A stretch of 64,000 bases of DNA. Origin: an uncultured Acidobacteriaceae bacterium (GTDB taxonomy: Bacteria; Acidobacteriota; Terriglobia; Terriglobales; Acidobacteriaceae). The stretch covers positions 18,795-82,794 of the forward strand of contig CAIWFH010000122.1 in assembly GCA_903911925.1 (NCBI GenBank), given 5' to 3'. Shown piece after piece: positions 26,881 through 37,240 of this stretch (position 1 is the first letter of the stretch; the number at the start of each line of letters is the position of its first letter). Both the position numbers and the translations under genes were made by a program. The notes below the pieces were generated by a model that ran no database searches, was not told where the DNA came from, and saw only the letters and a list, made by a program, of their open reading frames with translations.

Positions 26881-28008
26881 TCAGTATCCAAGCCGTCGAT
26901 CCAGAAAATCGTACCCCGTGCCCCCGGCCTCATTGATGGTTTTGCCGAGACGCACGAATGCTTTGTAGTAGTCGGCAGCAAGAAAAATGAATTTCACATT
27001 GGATAATGCGCTCGAAATTCGCGAATTTCGAGCGATGTCCTGTTGGGCGCGAGCTAGCCGCCGACTGTCTCTGGCAAATTTCTTGTACAGCTCGGCGTCC
27101 GCCTCCTTCGTCATCTGTTCCTCCATCGCAGCGAGCCTTTTTGGAAGCCATTTGGCTTGATGAGAACTCGTTACTGACGGTTGAAACGTCTCGCCAAGGT
27201 TCTTGATTAGCGTTGTCGCAACTTTTTTCTCGCCTTTCTCCTCGGCCTTCTGTTCAATTGCGATTAACTTTGCCTTACCTGAATCGGTTGGATCATCGAT
27301 GTATGCCAAAGCCAGGTCGTAGGTTGTCCCGATCAAGAATTGGGGAGTGAGAAAGGCTTTTCCGAGGAACCTATTTGGCAGGAGCATGGCGCCATTCTTC
27401 GCGAAGGTCGAAAGGGTCTTTACGACAAGCGTCGATGTAGCCCTGATGATCGCCAGTTTGAAAATCCCCCGCTGTGTCTCACGGATTACTTCATTGCTGA
27501 TGGTCCTGGCTTCATCGAGTACATCGGAAACTGTTTTGAGACAGGAAGCGCGTATCTCCTCCTGCTTTTGCAAGAAATCTGAGGCAGAAGCCCCCCCTTT
27601 GGCGGCCCGATCCAAAAATGCCCCCCAAAGATGGTCCGTATCCTTCTGGGTTTCGTCATCTATCTCGCGAGGAGCTCCCAATTCAACGTCGATGGTTCCC
27701 GGCTTTCCCAGCCATGGCATTGCTGCATAGATGCTATTGATGACGCGGCTTTCATTGTAAGGACTCCAAACAAGCTTGACACGACGTTCCGTCGCTTTAG
27801 CGTGGGCGACGGAACGGAAGAAGACTGTGAGTTTTTCTTCGTCCCAGGTCAGCATATCGATGCTGATGGGGTGAGAGGTCGATGAAACCGGTAAGCGCGT
27901 TCCGCAGAGTCCATTTCCTTTAGGCGTTGGTTGCAGACACAAAGTTCCCCGATCAATGACAACGGGGTTGGAAACGGGACAATGCGGTTTGGGTTTGGTT
28001 CCGGCCAA
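26881..28008 (-). CDS. Unknown protein between clpV and vgrG, candidate T6SS effector
   Basis: A 375-residue protein I do not recognise. It starts at TTG with GAGGAG six bases ahead. Residues 1-50 are Pro/Cys-rich (Cys10, 24, 35). A long helical section has a hydrophobic stretch at about 181-238 (GIFKLAIIRATSTLVVKTL, AMLLPNRFLGKAFLTPQFL) and a charged C-terminal half with AMEEQMTKEADAELYKKFA. No signal peptide, PAAR repeat or enzyme motif is seen. Sampled 60-base lines hold 27-33 G+C against about 40 in clpV, so it was probably acquired. Position before vgrG and the membrane-like core suggest a cargo effector, perhaps membrane-active; no immunity gene is apparent. Confidence 0.6.
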   Translation of the reverse strand: MAGTKPKPHCPVSNPVVIDRGTLCLQPTPKGNGLCGTRLPVSSTSHPISIDMLTWDEEKLTVFFRSVAHAKATERRVKLVWSPYNESRVINSIYAAMPWLGKPGTIDVELGAPREIDDETQKDTDHLWGAFLDRAAKGGASASDFLQKQEEIRASCLKTVSDVLDEARTISNEVIRETQRGIFKLAIIRATSTLVVKTLSTFAKNGAMLLPNRFLGKAFLTPQFLIGTTYDLALAYIDDPTDSGKAKLIAIEQKAEEKGEKKVATTLIKNLGETFQPSVTSSHQAKWLPKRLAAMEEQMTKEADAELYKKFARDSRRLARAQQDIARNSRISSALSNVKFIFLAADYYKAFVRLGKTINEAGGTGYDFLDRRLGY

Positions 28009-28065
28009 TGATTACTCCTCAGTCCCCTTCTGCTGTAACGCTCTCCGTTTGGAACATTGCAAAGC

Positions 28066-30759
28066 TCACTTCGCGATGGAGAGTTGCGGCGTCGCTTCAC
28101 TCAATTGAGCCGGCGACGATTCGCCGTAGCTGAACTCCCCGTCTTCACCCACGCTCACGTGCAGAGCGCCCATCTTTTCGCCTTCGGCCATGCTGCCGAG
28201 AATCTTGCGCGAGATGTCGGGAAGCAGGGTGTTGGTCAGAATGTTGTCAACGTTGCGCGCGCCGCTCTCCACCTCGGTGCAGCGGGCAGCCACTGCATTC
28301 AGGAACGCGTCGTCGTAGGTGAGTCTCACTTTGTGGTTTTCAAGAATGCGGCGCTGAATCTTGCCCAGTTTGAGACGAATAATCTGCTTCAGCGCCTCGT
28401 CGCGCACAGGGTAATAGGGGATGAGAACCATGCGCCCCAGAAATGCCGGCTTGAAGATTTTGTTGAGGTCGGGCTTCAGTGCCTCGATAAGCGCACGCGG
28501 GCCTGGCGCCGTCTCCGGGTCCGCCACGAGTTTCATCATCTGGTCGGTGCATGCATTGGTTGTGAGGATGATGATGTTGTTCTTGAAGTCGATCTGGCGG
28601 CCCTCGCCGTCTTCCATGTTGCCTTTGTCGAAGACCTGGAAAAAGATTTCGAGCACATCGGGATGTGCCTTCTCAACCTCGTCGAGCAGGACAACGGAAT
28701 ATGGCCTGCGGCGGACGGCCTCTGTAAGCACGCCGCCCTCGCCATAACCCACATACCCCGGAGGCGAACCTTTCAATGTCGAAACCGTATGGGCCTCTTG
28801 AAACTCCGACATGTTAATGGTGATCAAGTTGTGTTCTCCGCCGTAGAGCAGGTCTGAGAGCGCCAGGGCGGTCTCTGTTTTGCCCACGCCGCTGGGGCCC
28901 ACCAACATGAAAACGCCGACCGGCTTGTTGGGATCGTCGAGCGAGGCCCGAGAGGTCTGCACACGCTGACTGATGATTTCCATGGCATGCGCCTGGCCGA
29001 TAACGCGCTTGCCGAGGTGCTCCTGAAGGGCAAGAATCGTGGTGATCTCGTCCTTGAGCATCTTCCCAGCCGGGATGCCGGTCCATGCCGATAGCACTTC
29101 GCCTACTATTTGCGCGTCTACGCAAACCTGGATGAGGCCGGTTTCCCCCTGTACGGCAGAGAGGTCGCCTTCGAGCGCTTGCAACTCGGCCTTTTGCGCA
29201 GCCCGGCCCACCATGTCTTGCGCCTTTGCGCCCTCCGCATGGCTGGCCTCGAGCTGGTCGCGCAATTCGCGAATCCTTCCCACCAACTCGCGTTCCTTTT
29301 CCCACCGGGTTTGCAGCGCCTTTAGCTTGCCGTCGGCAGAGGCTCTTTGCGCCTCAATCTCGGCTAGCTTCTCCTGGTGATCCGCGCCGACAATCTCTTC
29401 GCGTTCGAGAATCCGCCGTTGCACTTCGAGCGCGTCGAGTTGCCGCGCGAGGTCTTCGATTGCGGGCGGCGTCGAGCTTTGGCCGAGCGCCAGGCGCGCG
29501 CAAGCGGTGTCGAGAATGCTCACCGCTTTGTCTGGCAACTGGCGTCCGGCGAGATAGCGGTGCGAAAGACGAACGCTGGAGAATACGGCCTCGTCGAGGA
29601 TGCGAACCTTGTGATGCTTCTCAAGAGAGGCCACAAGTCCGCGCATCATCACCAGGCATTGCTGCTCGCTTGGCTCCTCAACTTTGACTACCTGAAAGCG
29701 CCGCGCCAGGGCCGCGTCTTTCTCGAAATACTTTTTGTACTCCGACCACGTGGTTGCGGCGATGGTGCGAAGTTCTCCGCGGGCGAGAGCGGGCTTCAAC
29801 AAGTTGGCGGCGTCATTTTGTCCAGCCTGGCCGCCCGCGCCAATCATGGTGTGGGCCTCGTCAATGAACAGGATGATAGGCGTCGCCGACGACTTCACTT
29901 CTTCAATCAGGCCTTTCAGCCTGTTTTCAAACTCGCCCTTCACGCCGGCGCCCGCCTGCAAAAGCGCAAGATCGAGCGTGCGGACGTGAACGTTCTTGAG
30001 CGGCGGAGGCACATCGCCCTGCACCACGCGCAGCGCGAACCCTTCAACCACCGCGGTCTTGCCTACGCCGGCCTCGCCGGTGAGGATGGGATTGTTCTGC
30101 CGCCTGCGGGTGAGAATGTCAACGATCTGGCGAATCTCCGCGTCGCGGCCAAGCACCGGGTCGATCTTGCCCTTGCGCGCGTTGCCCGTCAGGTCCACCG
30201 TGTACTGGTCGAGATTCGGCGTTTTGCCGCCGCCCGGCTTTGCGGCGCCATCGCCTGCTGAAACCGGTGCCGCGGCGGCAGTGGTTTCGCTTGAAAGAGC
30301 AATGATGCCCAGCAGGTCTTTGCGAAGCGCATCCGCATTGATCTTTTGGAACTCGCGGCTCACTTCGTTGATGAGCCGCGAAAGTTCTTCGTCGGAAACA
30401 AGCGCGAGAATCGTGAAACCTGTTCGCACCTGGCCTGCGTTGAAGTCGATGGAGCCGATGGTCCACGCGGTGGTCAACATCTTCAGCACCGTGGGACTAA
30501 TTGCGGGAGTGCGCGCGTTTCCCGACTTCAGCTTGTCCATGCTGCGCAACAACTCAGCGGTGAGCCTCGATTTGTCCACTTCAAAGTGCTTGAGGATAGC
30601 CGCAAAATCGCCGGACGATGAGTCAAGCAGCTTGGTGAGGAAATGCTCGATCTCGATGTCGTAGTGGGTGCGGGAAAGACAGAGACCGGCGGCGCCCTCC
30701 AGCGCGGAGCGGGTTGGATCGTTCAGTTTTGAAATCAAAGCTTTCAAATTGAGTCCCAT
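28066..30759 (-). CDS. clpV: T6SS ATPase ClpV (TssH)
   Basis: AAA+ disaggregase of 897 residues that recycles contracted TssB-TssC sheath. The N-domain (about 1-150: [30 protein letters not shown]) is of the ClpV kind. Two ATPase modules follow: Walker A GEAGVGKT with Walker [10 protein letters not shown] in the first, and GPSGVGKT with [11 protein letters not shown] in the second, separated by a coiled-coil middle domain. The [18 protein letters not shown] region carries the pore and arginine elements. It follows tssG by ten bases. Confidence 0.96.
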   Translation of the reverse strand: MGLNLKALISKLNDPTRSALEGAAGLCLSRTHYDIEIEHFLTKLLDSSSGDFAAILKHFEVDKSRLTAELLRSMDKLKSGNARTPAISPTVLKMLTTAWTIGSIDFNAGQVRTGFTILALVSDEELSRLINEVSREFQKINADALRKDLLGIIALSSETTAAAAPVSAGDGAAKPGGGKTPNLDQYTVDLTGNARKGKIDPVLGRDAEIRQIVDILTRRRQNNPILTGEAGVGKTAVVEGFALRVVQGDVPPPLKNVHVRTLDLALLQAGAGVKGEFENRLKGLIEEVKSSATPIILFIDEAHTMIGAGGQAGQNDAANLLKPALARGELRTIAATTWSEYKKYFEKDAALARRFQVVKVEEPSEQQCLVMMRGLVASLEKHHKVRILDEAVFSSVRLSHRYLAGRQLPDKAVSILDTACARLALGQSSTPPAIEDLARQLDALEVQRRILEREEIVGADHQEKLAEIEAQRASADGKLKALQTRWEKERELVGRIRELRDQLEASHAEGAKAQDMVGRAAQKAELQALEGDLSAVQGETGLIQVCVDAQIVGEVLSAWTGIPAGKMLKDEITTILALQEHLGKRVIGQAHAMEIISQRVQTSRASLDDPNKPVGVFMLVGPSGVGKTETALALSDLLYGGEHNLITINMSEFQEAHTVSTLKGSPPGYVGYGEGGVLTEAVRRRPYSVVLLDEVEKAHPDVLEIFFQVFDKGNMEDGEGRQIDFKNNIIILTTNACTDQMMKLVADPETAPGPRALIEALKPDLNKIFKPAFLGRMVLIPYYPVRDEALKQIIRLKLGKIQRRILENHKVRLTYDDAFLNAVAARCTEVESGARNVDNILTNTLLPDISRKILGSMAEGEKMGALHVSVGEDGEFSYGESSPAQLSEATPQLSIAK

Positions 30760-30769
30760 GCATTCCCCT

Positions 30770-31804
30770 TTACAGATTCAGAATTGTGTCGTCAGGGTCG
30801 AACGGAAGCGGCTGTGTTCTGGCCCAAGAGACCCACCCGAGCCGCGCAGGGGTTTGAGAATCCAGATCGAGTTCCATGCTGGGCGCCTGGTTTCGATCAA
30901 GCACCAGTTGCACCTCAAAGTCGATGCACTGATTGCTGAAAAAGCGGGTGATGGCCCGCAATGCATTGTAAGCCGTACCTTCCGGAAGAAACTCGCAATA
31001 GCGCTCCAGCCCCAGCGGCCCGAGACGGATTCGCACGCGCGCCTGCCGGTCCCAGATGGCGTCGCCCACAACCGCGCCCTGGCCAATCTGGATTGACGGC
31101 GATTCCTCTTCCGCCATTTCGCATTGCGTTGTGGAGCCCAGGCTGTACCAGCCGCCGATGAACTGCTGAATCTCTACCGGGACTTGAAAGTAGTCTTCGA
31201 TGATCTGCTCGAGCGCCACGGCAGAGCGCGACTGCATTGCCAGCAGCGAAACGTAGTGCAGCAATGCCTCGTCGTCAATCTCCTGCCGGTCGCGAAGTCC
31301 AGTTGTTCCCAGCCCGATCAGATCAAACAGGTAGCGGGTAAACTGGTCACGGCCGCTGGCGGAATAGGTAGACGGAAAATTTGACCGCTCCCACGCGCGA
31401 TAAAACAGCGAGATCGCCCGATGATTGAAGATGTCTAGAAATGCGGCAAGACTGCGGTCCTTGGCCCGCGCCCGCTCGAGGACCAACTCGCTATAGGTGT
31501 AAGGCAACAGGCCTAGCGGACCGGTGAGCCCCATGAAATTGACCGTCATCTCAGGACGGCCATCTGCATCAGCATCGAGATTCTGTATCTCGCTGGCGGG
31601 AAATCCAAGCCTCTGGTTGACCTTGAAATGCACCGCCTCGTCTTCCGGGCTGGAGAAGCCGCCAACCTGCCGCGAGTTTGCCCTGAGCCGCTGCAGAAGC
31701 GACACCGCGTGAAAGAACTCAAACGAGCAAGCATCTTCAGTCAACTCGCGGCCAAGAGGCGAATCTGTTAGACCAGCGTTTTGCGTCCCGATCTCGGCTT
31801 CCAT
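30770..31804 (-). CDS. tssG: T6SS baseplate subunit TssG
   Basis: Baseplate wedge protein of 344 residues that works with TssE, TssF and TssK. The family features are the N-terminal CSFEFFHAVSLLQRLRANSR, the MTVNFMGLTGPLGLLPYTYSELVLERARAKD block, and the late LGPLGLERYCEFLPEG. Its start lies 37 bases inside the end of tssF, so translation is coupled. Size and order (E-F-G-H) are standard. Confidence 0.94.
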   Translation of the reverse strand: MEAEIGTQNAGLTDSPLGRELTEDACSFEFFHAVSLLQRLRANSRQVGGFSSPEDEAVHFKVNQRLGFPASEIQNLDADADGRPEMTVNFMGLTGPLGLLPYTYSELVLERARAKDRSLAAFLDIFNHRAISLFYRAWERSNFPSTYSASGRDQFTRYLFDLIGLGTTGLRDRQEIDDEALLHYVSLLAMQSRSAVALEQIIEDYFQVPVEIQQFIGGWYSLGSTTQCEMAEEESPSIQIGQGAVVGDAIWDRQARVRIRLGPLGLERYCEFLPEGTAYNALRAITRFFSNQCIDFEVQLVLDRNQAPSMELDLDSQTPARLGWVSWARTQPLPFDPDDTILNL

Positions 31805-33609
31805 TCGTGGAGTCCCTCCTTTCTTTGCGGAGTGGCGACGCTCAGCTGGGTAAAGCTGTTCAGCGAGGCGCTTTCGCCCAGGAATCGTTCAAGCACGCAG
31901 GCAAACAGAAAGGCGCCGCCGCCGGTAAACTGGTCTTCGTCAATCTGCATCTCGACTCGAATTCCACGCGCAAAACTCACGCCCTGGTCTGAGGTGAGCC
32001 GGGTAAAGTGGGGCTTGCTTTGGATGTCGATAATGCTCTGAATTACGTTCTGCGAATAGGCCGTGCGGCCCACGTCATAGAGCCGCAGAATCTCCTGCAG
32101 TCCTGACTTCCCCCCCTGCACCAGCGACAGGTAGTTGAGCGAGAGATGGGAGACGAGGCGCCAAAGGGTGCTCTTTCCAAGCGTGGGACGTACTGGTTGG
32201 GTGGGCTTGCGGAGAGCGACAATCCGCTTCATGGCAGCCGCGCCCTCCATCTCGAAATCGCTGTCCTGGTTGCCGAACGGCAGGCGCGATGGCAAGTCGC
32301 GGTTGGTGCAAGTGGTGCGCACCGAAAGCGTAGTCGCATCAGACTCCGCCGAACTGGTTGACAGATCCACCAGCGTCAGCGAAACATCGGTTCCATCGTC
32401 GTTTGCGCGGGGAGAAGGGCGGCGCCTGGCAAGCCAGAAGCAGGACGAGTCCCCTTTTCTCGATGAGTGGCGAAGCGAGTAAAACGGCTCGTAGCTGGTG
32501 ATCTTCTGGCTCGTTGAATTGATGGCGCTCACTTCATCGATGGAGTAAATCTCCATTGAGTGGGGCCGCCTGACATCGGGGACCACCGTGTATTCGTACT
32601 TGCGCTGGTTCAGTTGGATTGGTTCGGCCACTTGCGGAAACAGGTTGACGATCGGCGAGCACCCCAGGCGGAACGTTTTCTTTGAGAGTTCAAGTTCGAG
32701 CCTCTGAACACGCCCCTCGCCTTCGACTTCTGATACTAGAAAGATGATCTCGATCGCATCCTTGAAGCCCGCGGCCGCCACCGCGCCCAACCCCGACAAA
32801 TCGACAAAGAAAAATTTCTCAGGGAAAGAGAAATACTCCATCAGCAAACGATGGCCGGCGAAAGTTGACATGGGGTATGAAACCATCCCCTCATCCATCT
32901 CAAAGCCTACGGGGCGCAGGGCCGAAGCTGGCAACGTGACCTGCGCGAGCCGCGAGCCTGCCGTGAGATCGCGCACCACGATCCCCTTGAGCCGGCTGAA
33001 CAGCAATTCGTAAAGGACGTTAACCAGGCCGCCCTCGCCATCCAGGTAGAAGCGAAGTTGTTCGGGCTTAAGCGCTGCGAAGGTGACATCGCGCGCACAA
33101 CGAAGCTCGACGCGCACTGCCCATGCGGCTTCGTTGGTTTTTACCGCGGGCTTGAGCCTGCTGGGGGCGTTGAACTCGACGGCAGCCACTGTCAGCGGCC
33201 ACAGCGTCGTGTCGTAACAGGTGCTGAACGTGCAGGGCACGCCGCCCACCGGCTTTGAATAAAGAAGCGAATTCCGTTCGATCTTCATCCCGCTGGTGAG
33301 CCTGCCCTTTTCAGGATCAAGCTGAAACTCCACCACCGACATGGATGGAATGGGGCGCACCAATTGCGGGTAGACGATGTTCAACAAACCATCGGTGATC
33401 TCCGGAAATTCGTCCTCCATCTTGAGATGGACGCGAGCGGCGAGAAAAGCAAAACCCTCAAGCAGGCGCTCTACATGCGGGTCTTCGCACTTGGTTGGTT
33501 CCAGCGCAAGACGCGAAGCCACCTTGGGGTACTTCTCGGCAAACTGCACGGCAGACTTGCGCAGGTAATCCAACTCACGTTCGTAGTAGAGCAGCAGGTC
33601 ATCGCGCAT
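31768..33609 (-). CDS. tssF: T6SS baseplate subunit TssF
   Basis: Baseplate wedge protein of 613 residues. The N-terminus shows the usual LLYYERELDYLRKSAVQFA and KYPKVASRLALEPTKCEDPHVERLLEGFAFLAARVHLKMEDEFPEITD region, followed by YPQLVRPIPSMSVVEFQLD; the C-terminus holds GTYA-like GVSFARGIRVEMQIDEDQF and FLFACVLERFLGESASLNSFTQL. It overlaps tssE by eleven bases and tssG by 37. Confidence 0.95.
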   Translation of the reverse strand: MRDDLLLYYERELDYLRKSAVQFAEKYPKVASRLALEPTKCEDPHVERLLEGFAFLAARVHLKMEDEFPEITDGLLNIVYPQLVRPIPSMSVVEFQLDPEKGRLTSGMKIERNSLLYSKPVGGVPCTFSTCYDTTLWPLTVAAVEFNAPSRLKPAVKTNEAAWAVRVELRCARDVTFAALKPEQLRFYLDGEGGLVNVLYELLFSRLKGIVVRDLTAGSRLAQVTLPASALRPVGFEMDEGMVSYPMSTFAGHRLLMEYFSFPEKFFFVDLSGLGAVAAAGFKDAIEIIFLVSEVEGEGRVQRLELELSKKTFRLGCSPIVNLFPQVAEPIQLNQRKYEYTVVPDVRRPHSMEIYSIDEVSAINSTSQKITSYEPFYSLRHSSRKGDSSCFWLARRRPSPRANDDGTDVSLTLVDLSTSSAESDATTLSVRTTCTNRDLPSRLPFGNQDSDFEMEGAAAMKRIVALRKPTQPVRPTLGKSTLWRLVSHLSLNYLSLVQGGKSGLQEILRLYDVGRTAYSQNVIQSIIDIQSKPHFTRLTSDQGVSFARGIRVEMQIDEDQFTGGGAFLFACVLERFLGESASLNSFTQLSVATPQRKEGLHEWKPRSGRKTLV

Positions 33610-34099
33610 CGTCGCCCCCGGTCAGGCGGCAGTTTCCGCTCTTCAACTCAATCACCGTGTCGAAAGCGACTGGTTCGGGCACGGGATCCATGCGGAGCAT
33701 CGCTTCGACGCGCAAACGCGCATCTTTCTTTGCCGAGTCCGGCGACTCCACCAGCACCAGACGCACGTTGGCCAGGCGCGGCTCAAACATGTTGATGGTG
33801 GCCAGCACCTGTCGAACCAATTTGTTGCGGTCGCCCGAGGCGGCCATGGCCAAGGACGATAGATCGGGCAGCCCGTACACATAGGCTGATTTGTTCACTT
33901 CTTTCAGCGCTTCATCGGGAAGATCGAATATGCGGCGCGAGTTCAGCAGCCACTCCAGGTCTCTGCGCACTGCGCTCTTCAAGAGCCGCACGGATTGCGA
34001 ACGGCTCAGGGGATTCTCCACCTGGCTGTCCGGCTCCAGATCGATGAGCCGGTCAAGCACGGATAAGGTGATGGTGGTTTCGCCGAGACTTCTGGCCAT
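33599..34099 (-). CDS. tssE: T6SS baseplate subunit TssE (gp25-like)
   Basis: Lysozyme-like gp25 homologue of 166 residues that nucleates the sheath. SVLDRLIDLEP near the start, LKSAVRRDLEWLLNSRR and YVYGLPDLSSLA form the gp25 core, and PRLANVRLVLVE is the conserved C-terminal strand. The ATG lies three bases after the tssA stop, implying coupled translation. Confidence 0.94.
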   Translation of the reverse strand: MARSLGETTITLSVLDRLIDLEPDSQVENPLSRSQSVRLLKSAVRRDLEWLLNSRRIFDLPDEALKEVNKSAYVYGLPDLSSLAMAASGDRNKLVRQVLATINMFEPRLANVRLVLVESPDSAKKDARLRVEAMLRMDPVPEPVAFDTVIELKSGNCRLTGGDDAR

Positions 34100-34102
34100 G
34101 GT

Positions 34103-35893
34103 CTACTCCGCTCCCAGGGCCTGAACCGGGTCAAGGCGGCAAATGCGCTCAAAGAGCTTTTGCTTTTCGCCGGAATTGCCGGCGATTCTCTTGTTGTAGC
34201 GCATCAGTTGCAGCAGGTAGCCGGCAACCACGTCCGGATCTTCCCATGCGTCCAGCTTGTGCGTTTCAATGGCTGCTGCAACATCTTCAAGCAGCGGTTG
34301 CGCAATGGTGTCCTTGCCGGCAGAGATGGCTAGTTCAATCAACTGCATCGTCCGCCGAAAGCGGCGGCGGCCAGATCGCTGGCGGTCAATCTCGGCCCTC
34401 ATGATGGCAAATGCTTTTTCTCCCTGGCCGGCGGCAAGCGCTTCCTTGGCGAGAGAGTATGCGTCCGAGGCCTTGGCCAGCCAGGCGGGTGTTCCGTTGG
34501 AGTGAGCGGGCGTCTCCGCCGATGGCTCCTCGTCGGCCTCCGCTGCAATTTGCGGCGGCGTGTTCAAGTGCTCCAGCCAGGCCCGGGTCTCAGGATTCGC
34601 GGCCGGTGTATCGTCAAGCAGCGTGGCGTCCAGCAACTCCGGCAGGTCGTGCAGCAATACGCGAAGCTCTGATTGGATTGCGGCGGCAATAGGCTGATAG
34701 TCGGGGCCCAGAGCGGTGCAGGCTGCAACTGAAAGACGCTGCAGGTCAAGCCAGGCGCGACTGCAAGGAAGCGTCATGGCCTGCTCCGCTGCATCAAGCA
34801 ATTCGCTCCATTTACCGCTCAGCGCGAGTTTCTTCACATGCTGGCGCAGCTCAGTGGGCGGCGCCTCAAGCAACGTGCTCTCGCTCAGTTTTGACGCCGC
34901 GCGCAACTCACCCCAGCGCAGACCCCGAAGCATGAGATAGGGAGCGGGACTGTGGGGCTCTTTTTTGCGCAGAAAGGCGGCAGCGCCGGCAACGGCAGCC
35001 ATCGCCTGGCGGCGGTCTGCCGGCTCTGCGCTCGAAAATACAACAGCGGCTCCAGTCTCTGCGCCTGCCGAGCCCTCGGCAACTGCTTCGGCCACCGGCT
35101 CCGGTTCAATGGGATCGGGATCAATGTCCAATTTCTTCTGGAGCAGCGTTTGAACCGTTTGACCTACTTCAGCGAGCGCGTTCTTGAGTTTGCCGAATGA
35201 AGGCGCATCATCCTCAAATCTCTCGTCGCAAAAAGTCTCCAGGCTGGCCAGCGCGGCTGCTGCCTTGTCCAGATCGCTCTTGGCTTGCTTGTAAAAGGGC
35301 TTCGGCGTTTCCGCAAAGGCCTTGTCAAACACCTCTGGGGCAATTTTCCCATCCGCAACCTGCTTGGCCCGCGCCTTCTTTTGAACGTCGGTCTTCACCT
35401 GGTCTTCATAGCCAACTACGCGAGATTCCTTGTAGGTCAGCGTTGAATACCCGGCTGCGGCGATGGGCGTGGCGCGCAGTTGGAATTCGAGCATCGAACC
35501 GACCCAGGTGAGCGGCCTGGCTCGCAGTTCACGGTCGCCATCTTCAATAACCGGGTACACCGTTTCCCAGAACTCGATCATCATGCGATGGCAGAGGTCA
35601 AGGCCCTGGACGAGTCCGGAAAAGCGCTCGGTGTGGAGCAGTCCTTCAGTCAGCCAGGCTGCCAGTTGCAGATCCTTTGAGACCGTGGCGATGCTGTCTT
35701 GCGCCAGTTTCACCACCAGGGGGAAGTTGGCCGTCTTGCGCTCGCTCTTCCAGTCTCCCTGGGCCAGTTCGTCTTCCTGACGCCTGGCCTCTTTGATCTT
35801 GTCGTGTATCAGCAGCTTGTTGTCGTAGCGCAGGTCAATTCCGGCGGGATTGTCGCCGGGAATGGGAGCGAGAATATCTTCACGAAGCGGCAT
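34103..35893 (-). CDS. tssA: T6SS cap/baseplate protein TssA
   Basis: ImpA-family protein of 596 residues that primes tail polymerisation. The ImpA N-terminal domain is clear (residues 7-130: APIPGDNPAGIDLRYDN, DWKSERKTANFPLVVKLA, GLLHTERFSGLVQGLDLCHRMM, FWETVYP). A middle region rich in Ala/Glu (about 250-300) and a C-terminal helical domain (SDAYSLAKEALAAGQGEKAF onward) follow. Length suggests the longer TssA type. It precedes tssE and follows impE. Confidence 0.93.
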   Translation of the reverse strand: MPLREDILAPIPGDNPAGIDLRYDNKLLIHDKIKEARRQEDELAQGDWKSERKTANFPLVVKLAQDSIATVSKDLQLAAWLTEGLLHTERFSGLVQGLDLCHRMMIEFWETVYPVIEDGDRELRARPLTWVGSMLEFQLRATPIAAAGYSTLTYKESRVVGYEDQVKTDVQKKARAKQVADGKIAPEVFDKAFAETPKPFYKQAKSDLDKAAAALASLETFCDERFEDDAPSFGKLKNALAEVGQTVQTLLQKKLDIDPDPIEPEPVAEAVAEGSAGAETGAAVVFSSAEPADRRQAMAAVAGAAAFLRKKEPHSPAPYLMLRGLRWGELRAASKLSESTLLEAPPTELRQHVKKLALSGKWSELLDAAEQAMTLPCSRAWLDLQRLSVAACTALGPDYQPIAAAIQSELRVLLHDLPELLDATLLDDTPAANPETRAWLEHLNTPPQIAAEADEEPSAETPAHSNGTPAWLAKASDAYSLAKEALAAGQGEKAFAIMRAEIDRQRSGRRRFRRTMQLIELAISAGKDTIAQPLLEDVAAAIETHKLDAWEDPDVVAGYLLQLMRYNKRIAGNSGEKQKLFERICRLDPVQALGAE

Positions 35894-35919
35894 TTTGATT
35901 TGAGTACCCGTTTGAGATT

Positions 35920-36654
35920 TCAGTCTTGCTGCTCAGGGAGCCCATCGGCGGCATGGGTGAACTCGATTGTTCGAACTTCAAGGAAGGGAATCTCCTCGCC
36001 GTCAACCAGGAGCATTCTTTGACCGGAAGGATACTCGCGGCCCTTGTCATCTGCGGACCAATCGGTAACCCTTCCCAGCCAGACCGCCTCGTCCTCACTC
36101 TTCCACGAGAACGGATACACTGCCGGAATCAGCACCTCTCCCAGGTCCATGCCCTTGAACGAGGGGGCAGCTTGCACCAGCGCCGGCGCCCAAAGCGTAT
36201 CCCTGAGCCTTCGCGGCGCCGCCATCTCGACGGACCTCAGGTGTTCGAATGGAATCCAGATGTAGGAGCCGGCAGCGAATGCTTCAAGCCGCGCGCCGAC
36301 ATCCGGGTCCGCATCGCGCAGATTGGAGAAGGGTTTTCCATTCAGCTTTCCCGCAGGAGAAGGCGCGGGAGCAGACGGAAACGACTCGGACTCAAACAAC
36401 TCGTGCCGGGTCTTCTCCGCATGGAGCGCCGCATAGTAAACGATTGCGCCTGTTTCCGACTCCAAGCTGCCGCCGGCTAAAACCGCAAGCTGTTTTTCCG
36501 CGCGGGCAAACTCGCCGGAAAAACAGAGCAATTCAAACAAAAAGGTGCGCTGAGCCTTGTCTGAGGGGCGCTCGCGCAAGTACGCAGTGAGAGCCTTCTC
36601 GGCCTCGCGCACCTTTCCTGCCGCCAAGAGTTCTTTCGGGTTCACTTGCACCAC
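35920..36654 (-). CDS. tagJ: ImpE/TagJ-type T6SS accessory protein
   Basis: ImpE (SciE/TagJ) family protein of 244 residues. The helical N-terminal part has AAGKVREAEKALTAYLRERPSDKAQRTFLFELLCFSGEFARAEKQL, and the C-terminal part has FIWIP-like GSYIWIPFEHLRSVEM and WMP-type DGEEIPFLEVRTIEF. In other bacteria TagJ binds the TssB N-terminal helix and sheath or ClpV and has a modest role in sheath turnover. It lies between hcp and tssA. Confidence 0.9.
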   Translation of the reverse strand: MVQVNPKELLAAGKVREAEKALTAYLRERPSDKAQRTFLFELLCFSGEFARAEKQLAVLAGGSLESETGAIVYYAALHAEKTRHELFESESFPSAPAPSPAGKLNGKPFSNLRDADPDVGARLEAFAAGSYIWIPFEHLRSVEMAAPRRLRDTLWAPALVQAAPSFKGMDLGEVLIPAVYPFSWKSEDEAVWLGRVTDWSADDKGREYPSGQRMLLVDGEEIPFLEVRTIEFTHAADGLPEQQD

Positions 36655-36673
36655 GCCTCCGCTTGCCTGCGAG

Positions 36674-37147
36674 TTACCACGGTTTGAGCTTCAGCACGTC
36701 GAAGCCCTTGTCAATGAAGCCTGCCAGTTTCCCGTCCTGCTCCGGGTTGAAGCTCAACTTGACCTTCGAAAAAGCGAAGCTGATGGATTCCATGGGATTC
36801 TCGCTCGATCCGGAGTGCTGAATCGAAGTGATGATGGCATTCTCCATGTGAATCTTGTAGTAGTCTTCCTGCTGGTCGCCCATGGCCTTGTCATAAATGA
36901 GATCCACCTTCGCCAGGTAGTTCCCGGTTACGCAATCGTCGAAGAGCAGCGGAGATGTCTTATCCACCACTTTCATGATGGAAACGTCGCTGATGCTGGC
37001 GCGTCCGGCGCGGGTTTCGCCGCCGGATGCGCCCACAACCGCGGTATTTGAAGCGCCAAAGCTGAAGGACAAAACGTCGATGGCATTCTCTTTGCTCTTG
37101 CTGTTTCCAGGGCGTCCATCGATGATCAGATACGCGTTAACTGCCAT
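36674..37147 (-). CDS. hcp: T6SS tube protein Hcp (TssD)
   Basis: Hexamer-forming tube subunit of 157 residues. The pattern is that of single-domain Hcp1: AVNAYLIIDGRPGNSK, IDVLSFSFGAS, the helix region FDDCVTGNYLAKVDLIYDKA, YYKIHMENAIITSIQHSG and the last strands ESISFAFSKVKLSF. There is no C-terminal extension. It sits between tssC and impE, with 93 bases before it, room for its own ribosome site and maybe a processing site for high expression. Confidence 0.95.
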   Translation of the reverse strand: MAVNAYLIIDGRPGNSKSKENAIDVLSFSFGASNTAVVGASGGETRAGRASISDVSIMKVVDKTSPLLFDDCVTGNYLAKVDLIYDKAMGDQQEDYYKIHMENAIITSIQHSGSSENPMESISFAFSKVKLSFNPEQDGKLAGFIDKGFDVLKLKPW

Positions 37148-37240
37148 TTGTTAGTCTCCGGAAGGGAAAGTTGTGAGGCTGCCTGTGAACGATGAACTTC
37201 AGGACGTTGCCGGCCTGAAGTCCGGGAAGGGTCGCAAAAG

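Noticed and set aside
26757..26981. Short minus-strand open frame as an immunity gene beside the candidate effector
   Set aside because: It overlaps the effector end and the vgrG start in another frame and has no ribosome site or composition of its own.
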